Origin: Undaria pinnatifida
Taxonomy: Eukaryota; Sar; Phaeophyceae; Laminariales; Alariaceae
Length of the DNA stretch: 64,000 bases
Assembly: GCA_012845835.1 (NCBI GenBank)
Contig: JABAKD010000004.1
Span: forward strand, 6,863,765-6,927,764
Reading direction: 5' to 3'
Positions 53,191-63,162 of this stretch are shown one piece after another. The notes under the pieces are model-generated. The model saw only the letters and a list, made by a program, of their open reading frames with translations. It searched no databases and was not told where the DNA came from. Position 1 is the stretch's first letter; every line of letters starts with the position of its first letter. Position numbers and translations under genes: made by a program.

Positions 53191-53579
53191 CGGATCACGT
53201 GATAGCGAAACCCACGTTCAATGCCACTGTATAGCACTTCATTTCCTAGGTTCTCATGTTCTCGCCGAGATAAGAATGTGTAGGTTGTGTCTCGCACTTT
53301 AAACGCATTGCTCCTTGCTGCCGCGCTGCATATATCCCCACCGGCAAATACATTAGTGGCTGTGACGTTGCGCGGGCGCGGTGGTTTGGTCGGGAACGCA
53401 GTTTTGCGGGACAGGCCCCGGAAGGGGCGTTGCAGGCGCTTCGCAGAGCCTAGCGCTTTTCGCCGGCGGCTAAGACAGTGTCGCGCGGGCCTTCCTCGAC
53501 GACGGAAGCGAGAACAATGATTGAGGAATATTTTTGCGTTTGCTTTAGGGAAAAAGGGATTAGTGGCGTCGAAACGCAC
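53067..53579 (-). CDS. Unrecognised 170-codon frame joined to the repeat array
   Basis: Starts near 53579 and has a basic N-terminal half (Arg/Lys/Pro-rich). It then contains DTTYTFLSRREHENLGNEVL, YSGIERGFRYHVIRGAESTV and a last section (ELVFVAADVGVGISLDTRWF) that matches the repeat unit of the adjacent array. It may be the best-preserved coding part of a repeat protein. No known domain recognised. Confidence 0.35.
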   Translation of the reverse strand: MRFDATNPFFPKANAKIFLNHCSRFRRRGRPARHCLSRRRKALGSAKRLQRPFRGLSRKTAFPTKPPRPRNVTATNVFAGGDICSAAARSNAFKVRDTTYTFLSRREHENLGNEVLYSGIERGFRYHVIRGAESTVVNVAGIHSSFQELVFVAADVGVGISLDTRWFYGI

Positions 53580-53683
53580 TCGGTCAGGTGATTCACGGAG
53601 GCGTAGCTACACCATATGAAGGTGAATCTTACGCGAGGGGCGGGGGGGGGCGTCGCGCCGAAAGTCGACCACCCGACCCAAGC

Positions 53684-53712
53684 CCTAATCCTAACCCTAA
53701 TCCTATCCCAGA
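53684..53712. repeat. Short telomere-like CCCTAA tract
   Basis: CCCTAATCCTAACCCTAATC with one further unit: four degenerate units of the TTAGGG type in C-strand orientation. Too short to be a telomere. Confidence 0.6.
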
Positions 53713-54269
53713 AGCGCTATGGGATGAGCTGTGCTTGGAAGCTGTAGCTAGTGAAAGCTCAACGTTGAGCTGGAGGGCTTCAATGTTGCGCTTGGAAAAA
53801 ACCTTGTAATGGATTGTTGCGCTCGGCTCGCGATAATGTAGCTTGGCCGGACTCTACGTTGATTGCGACGCTTGCAATATAGACTACCCATCAGCCAAAC
53901 AGAGTCCGGAAATAAAGCGGCCTTGAGAAGAATTACTATCCTCACGTGTCCACCACTGCTACCTCCGCCCCGCCTAGAAATGAAATTTGGAAAGGGCGTG
54001 TTGAGACGAGTCAATGCGGAAGGCCCGGGACGTGCTGGTGCATACTGCTCTTTGGTCGAGTCAGACTCTTTAACTTGATGGTCATTTGTAGGTTTATATA
54101 TTTACTGCACAAACAGTACAACAGGGAAAAGGAAGGACGGGGCGCTGAGGGGCGAAAGACGTAGCGACATCCGGCCAGAGAGGCGTCAGGCATGGGGGCA
54201 ATACAGATTACCAGTAACAAGATATGCCAGAAATGGTTGAGGCACGCGGCGTACGAGACGGGGGTGAAC
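53713..54269. other. No gene recognised
   Basis: Frames overlap on both strands without a recognisable domain. Confidence 0.35.
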
Positions 54270-54460
54270 TAATCTCTACATTGTGTACATTTTATTTTAC
54301 TTTTTCATATTCATCGTCACGTTTACACTTCAGTCAACCCATAGGAAGTACTGTTTGCTCGGCGATCTTCTGGACAAGCCGTGGTCACAGGTGTCCCCCC
54401 TTCTCCCCCCGCCGGACACATGCAGCTTCATTAATATCGCGCATAGGCTTTTACAGCGTT
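54270..54460. repeat. Repeat family H, copy 2 (inverted)
   Basis: Reverse complement of 32060-32230, including CTTCTGGACAAGCCGTGG and ATCGCGCATAGG. On the plus strand it reads LLDKPWSQVSPLLP. Confidence 0.65.
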
Positions 54461-55479
54461 CCCGCCTTTCCGTTTTTATGCTAAGAGTCGAAGTTTCATC
54501 GGTTTTTGCTACCTCATTTGTCTCGCGCTTTACGTTCCCCAATGTTTGGGAAAGAGCTGGAACCAACGAACCGGACTATAGTATGAACGTTCTGCTACAT
54601 CATCGGAGACGCCGACCATGGTTGATGGTGTTTGGTGTGTCAGAGGTAGGGTTAGTGCTAAGGCTAGTGCTAGATGTAACTCATTGTGTAGGTCAACTAT
54701 TTTTCCTCATATCTAGTAAATGATGAGTTACCCTCTATGGGGTACCGGACGAGCAGACAGCATCATCTAGGTATTGTTTGCCGTGACCAACAGCGCAAAC
54801 AACGATCGAAGAGAGGCAGAGAGACAGCCGATCCCGGTCCGAAATCCTCAGAGCACAGTGACCAACCACGAGCGGGATACAAAAGCAGAACGGAGCGAGG
54901 GAAGACGCATTGGAGACGTTTTTTTGGTCTTTGCTATTTGTTTTGTTTTTTCAATGTCAATGAGCGTACATTGTTTTACCCTCCGCTGTCTTCTGCGCAG
55001 GCGATGGTCACTGGCGGTGTTTCTTCCCCCCCCCAGTTTTAGGTTTTACATGTTGAGGTTTTTACCACGCAGATACTTCATTCAGCAATCTCACTTCTCG
55101 TCGATTTACATCGATTTTCTCTCCCTGTTTTAAGCAATCGCAACAGCGATATGCACACACGTTGAGTTGTTGTGTGCGGCAAACGTACCAATCAGCAGTA
55201 CCGCCATGCACTACCGTGCGGTCATGTAATGCGACGTACGTCACCAGCCCAGCACTTACTTATCTCTTGTAGACACCTTGAAAAAAACGAAATTCAACAT
55301 ACGTGTCGCGCTTGCAAAGTTTCCCTCGACTGTCGACAACAGCGAGGGGCATCTGACGGAGACACCGCCGGTACAGGGAGGGGGGGGCGCAGAAAGGGCA
55401 GTGCTCCCGCCCCCACCCTACTCAACACTCAGCTGTTGTCTACGGGCTAAAAAGTACGCACTAGGTGCGCAAGTCCCCC
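54461..55479. other. No gene recognised
   Basis: Contains GTTAGTGCTAAGGCTAGTGC (54651), a small direct repeat. Frames give no domain. Confidence 0.35.
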
Positions 55480-55720
55480 TCGCAAGTCGCATAGGGTACG
55501 GAAGTCCGCCTTGCAAGTGGTCCTTGGTAAGATGCGGCTCACCCTTCATGCGACTCCCCGCACACCTCTTGGCGCTTCGTGCTTGGTGCACGCGACGTCC
55601 GCCTGGTCGGTTGAAACCTCGACGTGCTCCGCCCCCGGTTTGCAGGCGTGCGAGGGTCTTTATCGTCTAACGGCCACGGATATCCATTAAATGAGTACAC
55701 GCGACACATGCCACGCGGTG
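55480..55720 (+). repeat. Dispersed repeat family E, copy 3
   Basis: CACACCTCTTGGCGCTTCGT, ACCTCGACGTGCTCCGCC, TGCGAGGGTCTTTATCGTC and GAGTACACGCG in the family order. Confidence 0.65.
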
Positions 55721-56078
55721 TAGGTGCACCATCGTGTGCTCTGACGCTCATAACCATTGGAGGAGTCCCAATCTTCACCCATAAACACATTAAAAAAAAC
55801 ACGAGCACGAAACTCGATGAACAAAAAACAACGCAGCTTGCAAAGATGAGTATTGACCCGAAATTCGTCGAACACACGGCTGACGTCTTTCAAATTATTT
55901 TGTATAATGGCCAAGGCGACCGCAGGCCTTTTCCACCAACGGTGTTCGAACCACTCGCGCGTGTGACGCTGTACCTCACGGACGAAAACACTCTAGACCA
56001 AGGCTACGGTATCGTAAGGGTTATGTTCACGCTAATATTATGCTGCCTCTGCAGTGGCTCGGGGTCACTCGCGCGAGT

Positions 56079-56222
56079 ATGATATGAGATATGGTATGAT
56101 ATGATGTGATATGATATGCTATGATATGATAATATCATATGATACGATATGATATGATATGATATGATATGATATGATATGATATAATATGATATGATAT
56201 GACATGATATGATACGATATTC
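56079..56222. repeat. Pentanucleotide satellite in truncated A copy
   Basis: About 28 ATGAT-type units with an inverted block (AATATCATATG) near 56132. Confidence 0.9.
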
Positions 56223-56469
56223 TTAGACCAAGGCTAGGGTACAACTAGGGTTACGTACATGTTGTTTCGAAGTTTTCTCTTGCAGTGGCTCGGGGTCACT
56301 CGCGTGAGTGACCCCCCTGTTCCTTGCGGTCATGGGGTTTCTTTCCTTTCGTGCCGTTTTAATTTTTCGATATGAATCCTTAATGGGATGGTTAGCTATT
56401 AATAACTCGCGCCAAAATAGCCACCTCACGTCTTTTGGCCGGTGAGGTACAGGGTCACCCGCGCGACTA

Positions 56470-56586
56470 TGCTATTATGCGATATGATATGATATGATAT
56501 GATATGATATGATATGATATGATCTGGTCTGATCTGGTCTGATCTGATCTGATCTTATATGGTATCATATCATATCATATCATACC
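56470..56586. repeat. Pentanucleotide satellite in full A copy
   Basis: ATGAT units grading into GATCTG units and ending in CATAT orientation, between the reversed landmark and CCTCAGATCAGGTAGTG. Confidence 0.9.
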
Positions 56587-56768
56587 TCAGATCAGGTAGT
56601 GAAAACGGGGGGGCACCCCCTACCGTAGCCTTGATCTTAGGCAGTTTCATTTTGCCGCAGCGTAGCTCTACCATTCCATCGTGGATTCCTGTCGCAATGT
56701 GAAAACAGCACGAACGCTTACGACCGCAAAATAGAACAAACAGCGGTTTCACTTAAGACCCATTCTCC

Positions 56769-57060
56769 AAGCCACACCAGAGCTACGGTAAGGGGGTTAT
56801 GTTGTATCGGGGCGCTTCTTTTGGCAGTGGCTCGAGGCTGCTCGTGGCGAGTAACCCCTTTGTCTGTTCCTGGCGTTCTGTAGGTTTTCTTGCTGTTTTC
56901 AATTGACCCTATGAGCGCACGGCGGTGGAATTTTAATCTGCGCTGGGGCAAAACATCCGCCCATCGAGTAGTTCCGTCCTTGACGCGAGGTACTGAGTCA
57001 GTCGCGCTATTGCTTCGTAGTAATAGTGGCTCATATCTGGCAGCGAAAACAGGGGTATGA
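56769..57060 (-). mobile_element. Family A MITE, reverse, right end lost
   Basis: AGAGCTACGGTAAGGGGGTT at the left, GAGGCTGCTCGTGGCGAGTA, GACGCGAGGTACTGAGTCAG and a short AGTA-TGATACTAC stretch at the right. Confidence 0.65.
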
Positions 57061-57159
57061 TACTACAACAATGATACTACATATTACCCTGGAGCTTTGG
57101 TCGCCACTGCAAAATAATAACCCCACAAAAGAGTGATTCCTCAACCTTAGCCGTGTCGT

Positions 57160-57330
57160 CAAATCCCATCGCCTGGGTATACAAACAATCATATCACAAA
57201 TATCAAAAATGTGAACACATCGAGAGGCGTGATCTTAGGTTAAGGAGCCCTGTCATCCAAAAACCAAAAAAAAGTTTTTGATGGAAAAAAAACGTTGGAG
57301 GGTACCTCTGTCTTAGCGCCCGCCCGTCCC
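57160..57330 (-). mobile_element. Family B 3' fragment, reverse
   Basis: AATCCCATCGCCTGGGTATA, GATCTTAGGTTAAGGAGCCC and GGTACCTCTGTCTTAGCGCC follow the B order. Confidence 0.55.
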
Positions 57331-57391
57331 CCTGAAACAGTCCTTCCTCTCTCTCTCGATGAGGAAAAACTATATTCTGTACAGAGCTGTG

Positions 57392-57653
57392 GAGCCATTC
57401 CACGGTAGGGTATGAGTGTAGCATCAGTCCCTGAGCTCCTAACATGAGGAACTCAATATATCACCCGATGCTACATGACTTCGAAGGCATTCGGTCTCAC
57501 AACCCGACCAAGCTTCTATGCCTTAGTCCAAACATATAATGTGCTCGTGAAATTTCTTCATTGACCGGCAGTTCATCACATGACGAACTTAATCGCCCAG
57601 GGACGTTTTGGCGCAATCATACATCTGCAACCTCTACCACCGTGGGATGACTC
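57392..57653 (-). mobile_element. Family C MITE
   Basis: Left end GAGCCATTCCACGGTAGGG, right end CTACCACCGTGGGATGACTC, 262 bp. Nearly identical over long stretches to 15320-15581. Confidence 0.87.
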
Positions 57654-59519
57654 GGCGATGATGTAAAGTACGGGGCTTTGATTGGGTAGGGCAGGAACAT
57701 CACACGGCCGAGGGGCTGGACTTTTTTGGGGGCCAAACGTTTTGAACCCGTTGACTCCAGCTCAAGCGTGCGGCTATCGGCTATTGTGCTTAACTTACGA
57801 GAGCGTTTGTTTAACTAGTATCGGTATTAATAGGACAGTCAATAATAGCGCATGCATTGCCATGTTGGTCGGGTTGCGCGCGAGCGAACGCCTTCGAAGT
57901 CATTCTTCGAGTGAGATCCTGGGTTCCTCGTGTTCAGAGCTCCCAGAAACTTCATAGAATCTGCTGCACACCTGGCGTGAAATACGTGACGACTATTATT
58001 AGCACGTTCTGGAATACCACCAGGAAATTGGTGTCTGGCTTCTTCTAGGTATACCGTGCCGAGTAGTTCGAGTTTGGGGTTGGGGTGTTCCTATGACTAG
58101 AAGTTGCAACTCTAACCGGTACATTGTGGCCAGATATTATTGGTGTTTCGCGCGCTGGAGTTGATGTAATATTACAGCAAAAATAACACAGCTAAAAAGC
58201 CGTGAATCTTTCTGATTGTGGACTACGAAACTTTTATGCTATTTTGCGAGTGGTCACCGAATATTTCCCACACATAGATTCGAAGAAAAACGACAGCGCT
58301 ACGAGTATCTCTAGTCTAAAATATATAGTCTAGACTAGTATTACTTGAAGTCAAAAACAAACTGCACACAAAAGCAGTACAATAGTGTAGATCGCACTAC
58401 CACCCTAAAAATGTTTTTTGGGCCATGGGTTCGAATGCCTTCATCCACCAATAATAAATTCTACGACCTTCCCCATCTCGAACTTTGCAAAATACTCTCC
58501 ACGGTATGCCCAGACACTGAAACCTCGTGGATACTGACAAGACCTCCCGCATGACCGGCCGACCTGCTATGCCGCCGTTTCAGGGAGGGCGGGGGGGGGG
58601 TGTTGTAAGGCTTAGTTTGGGTAAGCATTTGGCTACCTTTTTGTGATTGGTCAACGGCCTAATGCCCTCTAATTCCCCAACACTAGGTTACGACGTAAGC
58701 GTGCAACCTCATGGTATTCTCCCAAGGTATGCCGAGTGACGTAAGGTGGTTGAAAGTGAAGGCATCAGACCATAACTTCATGCTCAACCAACAAAAAAAA
58801 CACCGAGATTAGTCAACGGTAATACCCGACAGTTGATTTCCATCATTTGTCTTCGCCGTTCGAGCCATCCACGCACTAGCTCCTACGGGTACCCTTGCGA
58901 AAAACCTTCAATTTCCACCCCTTTCCCACGCGCCCGCCCAAAAAATGCCTCTCCGTTGTCGATTGGGGTTTCCTGTCGAACGGGGCGTTGTGTTGGACAC
59001 GATATTCGTCGTTGAGGTAGCTTTACAGGCTTCAAACAGCCCTTACTTCACCCGCTTTGGGAAAAGCGTGCTAAGCAAAATCATTTTAGCGTGCCTTAAA
59101 GGCTAGGGCGCCTAAAAAATTAACGCCGTAAAGGATAGGGCCTACAATAGACACACCTGCAATAAGTACGCATCGTCCCAAGGACAGCCTGATACAAGCA
59201 CCAGGTGCCGTTGCCAGCATGTGCGGAAACCAAAAGGCCTTATTTCCAATGTTCTGTCCACCGATGGGGCCAATTTCATCGGAAATCGACGTCGGAACGC
59301 GTTTTTGTGCACCGACAACACACTAACTGCGTTTCAGATTGATGATGGTTTAGCAAACCGCTATTTTCTTACGTTTTGGTGGAAATGGTGGCGTATTAAG
59401 TTCATCGTGTCGGCTTTTGCATTTCAGAATGAAGAACTGCGTTAATGCCGATGGATGGAAAGGGCAGCGTAATATGCGAAGAACCCACACACACGCGCGC
59501 GTGCAGCGCGCCTTGTGTT
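57654..59519. other. Largely featureless; one C fragment
   Basis: 57870-57985 is a C fragment (GGGTTGCGCGCGAGCGAACG, CCTTCGAAGTCATTC, AGAATCTGCTGCACACC). G run at 58590-58600. Frames at 57682-57957, 58833-59015 and 59221-59445 (plus) show no domain. Confidence 0.4.
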
Positions 59520-60045
59520 TACACGTGCTACGATAGAGATAGCACCTTTCGTCTGAAACGGTCTCTGAATGACGGGACCCCTTGACCAAAAATCGTCGGA
59601 AACAGACCGTTTTTCTTCACATGATTCTCGCTAGTGTACCCCACCCATATAATTATTCATCCGATACTAGCAGTTTTGTTTTTGTCCGGTTTTGGGAGAG
59701 GTCTTAAGCTCTCAAATTTAGAAACGACCAAGGCTACGGTAGGGGGGGTACCCCCATTTTCACTGGTGTGTTTGAGTCACTCGCACGAGTGGCTCTGTAC
59801 CCCACGGATGAAGACGGTTTAGGCATTTGTTTCGGCGCAGCTTAGATCACCTTTGCATTGCGGATTGATTTCGTCAATGTAAAGAATGAAGAACGCGTAA
59901 GATCGCATAGGAACGAAGGGGTTACTCGCGCGAGTGACCCCTGGCCACTGAAATAAAAGGCGCAAAAGGGGACCCCCCTACCGTAGCCTGGGTCAAACCT
60001 CAAAAAATAAACGCGGTGTGAAACCTCTATGTCGTAGAACGCGTA
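59520..60045 (+). mobile_element. Family B MITE interrupted by an A element
   Basis: The left part has CACGTGCTACGATAGAGATA, GTCTCTGAATGACGGGACCC and GAGGTCTTAAGCTCTCAAAT. After the A insertion it resumes with AAACCTCAAAAAATAAACGC and ends CTCTATGTCGTAGAACGCG. Removing the A copy and one AAAC restores the usual B order. Confidence 0.85.
59726..59994 (+). mobile_element. Family A MITE nested in B, perfect target duplication
   Basis: 269 bp, starts GACCAAGGCTACGGTAGGGG and ends CCCCTACCGTAGCCTGGGTC. Flanked by AAAC at 59722-59725 and 59995-59998. The empty site can be read from other B copies, so both boundaries are fixed independently. Confidence 0.97.
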
Positions 60046-60216
60046 TTATTATAAGCCACAGAAGGAGAGAAAATTAATCTTATGTCACATAGGCGGCGGT
60101 AAAAATGCACCGTTTTACTTGTTTTTCTGAGGTTTGTTCCTCACCTGAATCGCATTATACCTCGCCTTAAAACTGATTTTGACGAAACAGGAAACGTAGG
60201 ATCTCTACCCGATGTC

Positions 60217-60495
60217 TCAGGCCACTAGTAGGGAGGGACCACTTTCTGGGGGTTGTTCTGCCGTGTGGCTCGGGAACACTCGCGCGAGTTGGATGCTCCT
60301 GTTTCTTCGCGGTCTTCAGATGCCATGCGGTCTTAGTTTTGCGATATGGATTGGCAACGGAATGGCTAGCTACGATAAGCCGAACAGATCACCCTAAAGC
60401 TTTGTTGTCAGTGAGGTATACAGAGTCATTCGTGCGAGTGGCTCAGACCCGGTACTGAAAAGGGGGATACCGCGCCTATCATGACAGCCTTGATC
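60217..60495 (-). mobile_element. Family A MITE, reverse
   Basis: Landmarks GAACACTCGCGCGAGTTGGA and AGAGTCATTCGTGCGAGTGG, right end CATGACAGCCTTGATC. The left end is blurred. Confidence 0.75.
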
Positions 60496-60604
60496 CAATC
60501 AAAAATCTCATGCCATGGGTATGGCAACGAAACGTATTGCAAAGCTAGAACGAGATTCCGACGATGTTGGGTTAAGGGAGGAAGAGACCCCGTTGTTAAC
60601 CCCT

Positions 60605-60690
60605 TTAGAGCCCCCGAACCCCTCCCTATACTAAATCTAAGTAATTTTGTCCCCCAAAACGGGTTTCCAGTTGTGAAGGAAACGTTTCAC
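60605..60690 (+). repeat. Repeat family G, copy 4
   Basis: GAGCCCCCGAACCCCTCCCT, TTTTGTCCCCCAAAACGGG and TTTCCAGTTGTGAAGG. Confidence 0.75.
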
Positions 60691-61199
60691 GCAAAAAAAA
60701 ATGTACCATATAACTCTACCGTGGAAGGCACTCGACATGTGGACCAACCCCAGACCCGAAAAACTAGCTCTTGCCCAAACCCTAGCCCCAACAACCCCAA
60801 ACATGCTATGAAGCTCCAATGGTGGGCTCGGTAAGACTGCAGCCCCAACCACCTTGTCAAGCCCCTACACAGGTCGCGACACCTTGCGGGGTGTCGTAAG
60901 CCCGTTTTTTCTAGCCCTACGCCCGGTACAGCAGTAGTACGGGTTTCCTCGCGGTGGCGCCTCTGTTTTCCGGCCGGAAATACCGGCCCTGCGGCGGCAG
61001 GCACTGCTGCGCATATCGTGTGCCACTGCTGGCTGTTCCCAGGTGCGCCAAGCGATTTCACAGACACGACAGCAGGCAACCGGCATTTCTCAACCGGCGC
61101 TAAATATTTAAAATACCTACTGTACCTCGCCGAGCAACGTTTTCCCAACACGGGACCCAACGTTGGTTTCCCGAAGGTGTTGCCATATATAACCCACAT
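60687..61199 (-). CDS. Hypothetical 170-codon frame
   Basis: Uninterrupted minus-strand frame from a Met near 61199. It contains GKPTLGPVLGKRCSARYSR, an Ala/Pro-rich middle and CRDLCRGLTRWLGLQSYRAH. No family recognised. The C-terminal part enters repeat-like sequence. It is the longest uninterrupted non-satellite frame in the last 8 kb, but coding status is unproven. Confidence 0.2.
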   Translation of the reverse strand: MWVIYGNTFGKPTLGPVLGKRCSARYSRYFKYLAPVEKCRLPAVVSVKSLGAPGNSQQWHTICAAVPAAAGPVFPAGKQRRHREETRTTAVPGVGLEKTGLRHPARCRDLCRGLTRWLGLQSYRAHHWSFIACLGLLGLGFGQELVFRVWGWSTCRVPSTVELYGTFFFA

Positions 61200-61523
61200 G
61201 GGGCATTAATTAAACACAGCGGGTACAGCAAGCAGTAATGTACGCACGTACATACGAGTGTGTGCATTTGCAAGCAGTTCTACATTGCTGTTGCCATGTG
61301 CTGTGTGTCGTGGGCACAAGTTGTTCGAAGACGAACACATGCCATACGTAAGTACTGTTTTCGAAATTCTGGTCAGGTTTGCGTCTCTTTATGCCTTGGC
61401 GCTTCGTAGTGTCATTGATCGCCACGTTAGAATACCGGTCGGTATCGTTTCGTTTTCGACTGGATATGCCAGTCAAAAAGCTCAGTCGAAAAAGCGTTTT
61501 TGAACCGATCGCATCGCTCGATC

Positions 61524-62057
61524 TCACAGCAAAATACCAGCACCCACACGCCTACACGCCCATACCAGGTGCCACACATCAGTAATATCATACAGCCGCG
61601 CCGACGCTGGCTTAGCTCCTATCGCTGCTGCTCGCCGCAAGTCGGCGTGGCGCAGCTCCACCCGCCAGCAGCGTATATCATACGATGGCAGCAGCGCGTG
61701 GTATCGGCGTAATTTGGCCAACAACAGCTACGCCTGCTGTAGCTTTTGGCGGCTCTCGGCTGCAACTTAGCTTTGACGGCTCTCGTCTAGTCCAACGCCA
61801 CCAACCCGCTTGGATGAGAGTTCGTCACGCGCGAGGCGCGCGTTGCTCACGGAGAACGCACGAAGCACTCGAGCTTCCAATTGATGCAGCAGGTCGGCGT
61901 CACGCCAACCGCCTCCAGGAATAGAACGCAAACAATGAAATTGCCTCGACTGACGAAAAGAAGGACGCCCACACAAGAATCCAGTAGAAAAAAAATGCAG
62001 TCGGAAAAAAGACACTTTTTGGCCCTCGAATTCGTCTGTGTAAGAAAAGTCCTGCAA
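61524..62057 (-). CDS. Hypothetical Arg/Ala-rich frames
   Basis: Frame 62057-61767 includes GGGWRDADLLHQLEARVLRA and ARDELSSKRVGGVGLDESRQ before a stop. A neighbouring frame 61724-61524 includes VELRHADLRRAAAIGAKPAS. Both look protein-like and lie on the same strand, but I found no domain or clear splice border. Confidence 0.25.
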
Positions 62058-63135
62058 TAAGATCTTTGGTCGCCACGTTAAAATATAATTTCGTGTGGAC
62101 GGAGACGAAGACGTTTTTTTTAGAACGCAGTCATTAGCGACGATTTTGAGTTTTGGTAAAAAGTATGACTTGGCTCGTTAAGGAAGGACGCTAATCGAGG
62201 GTCCCCACTTATGATAATGTCCACAGCCAGGATACAACAAAATCGCCGTCTTAGGTGCTTGGAAGCACAACGCTGCGCGCCGTGCTTGCAACATGCACAA
62301 GTCGTGCGCGGCGAGATGGAGCTGGCTGCTTGCGCATGCCTGATCTGGGCATCAATGGCACCATTTAGTTATTGGCGTGGAGTATCATAGCGCACACCTG
62401 CAGCATAGGAGGCCCACGACAAATAAAGAATCCATGCCCGAGGCTTCTGTATTGTAGTGCTGTTGCTGTATCCCACTTTCCACTGCTGCTCACTTTGCGT
62501 TCTGTACCTGACGCAAAACCCGAATCTACAACGCGTTGTTGGCGCGATGTGACACCACGAATCCCACGGCCGTGTGGGCGTCGCAAAGTCGAAAAGAAAA
62601 GCGCTCATAGAAGCATGACCGGGCATCACATAGACACTCTCTACCGCGAGCAGCTTTGAGCCGCCCAAAAGCGAGGCGACCAGCGTGACTAGGACCGCAA
62701 GGTGACCATAGCCGGGTTAACTTGAGGAGCTCTTTTTTGTGGTGGCTCAATGCCCGTCGCGAGAATGGCTAGAGCACCCTAAGGCTACTGCTGTCGCGAT
62801 AGACATGACCGGCTGTTGAAAAGTCTTACTTCGATGCGCCAAGAACATAGTCTAGTCTAGTTCATTAAAATCCGTTTTTTGGAGAGTTACAGTGCCTTGA
62901 ACTCGTCCGTGTGGAAGACATCGGGGCACGACCCCCTCTATCATATCGTACATGTAGCCCTTACGAGACGTCTGGATTAGTATCTAGGATGGAGTATGGT
63001 GGAGTCGAGGAATAGTATACGATCCGAGTTTTAGTGTACAGTCGACCAAATCTTCGACAGGAAAAGAAGACGGGATTTTTTTTCCCAGCAAATATATATT
63101 GGGTGGGTGAAGTTGGGGTTGGGTCGGTGCCTGGG
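62058..63135. other. No gene recognised
   Basis: Scattered short frames. GAACACACGTAG-like and B-like blocks are absent. Nothing supportable. Confidence 0.35.
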
Positions 63136-63162
63136 CTAGGGTTGGGGTTAGGGTTAGGGTCT
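63136..63162. repeat. Short telomere-like TTAGGG tract
   Basis: GGTTGGGGTTAGGGTTAGGG and flanking GGGTTG units, about four to five degenerate units. Confidence 0.6.

Larger units (their letters stand above)
55996..56636 (-). mobile_element. Compound family A insertion with two satellites
   Basis: GACCAAGGCTACGGTATCGT at 55996 and GACCAAGGCTAGGGTACAAC at 56226 are two copies of the same end. The first runs only to the first landmark and a satellite, then the second full copy follows and ends CTACCGTAGCCTTGATC at 56636. Either a partial tandem duplication or two insertions at one site. Confidence 0.7.
55905..56790 (+). mobile_element. Outer family A MITE split by a compound A insertion
   Basis: The left part (55905-55995) holds CCACTCGCGCGTGTGACGCT and CACGGACGAAAACACTCTA. 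The right part (56637-56790) resumes with TTAGGCAGTTT, GCCGCAGCGTAGCTC and the A interior. The right terminus is blurred where another reversed A copy begins (about 56769). Confidence 0.65.

Noticed and set aside
54283-54723. 146-codon plus frame as a gene
   Set aside because: It overlaps repeat H and shows no domain; the shared LLDKPWSQ reading is reported as a repeat property instead.
60687-61199. Calling a named protein for the 170-codon frame
   Set aside because: No motif I can defend; kept only as hypothetical.
63136-63162. True telomere
   Set aside because: Only four to five degenerate units within the window and more non-telomeric sequence on both sides.
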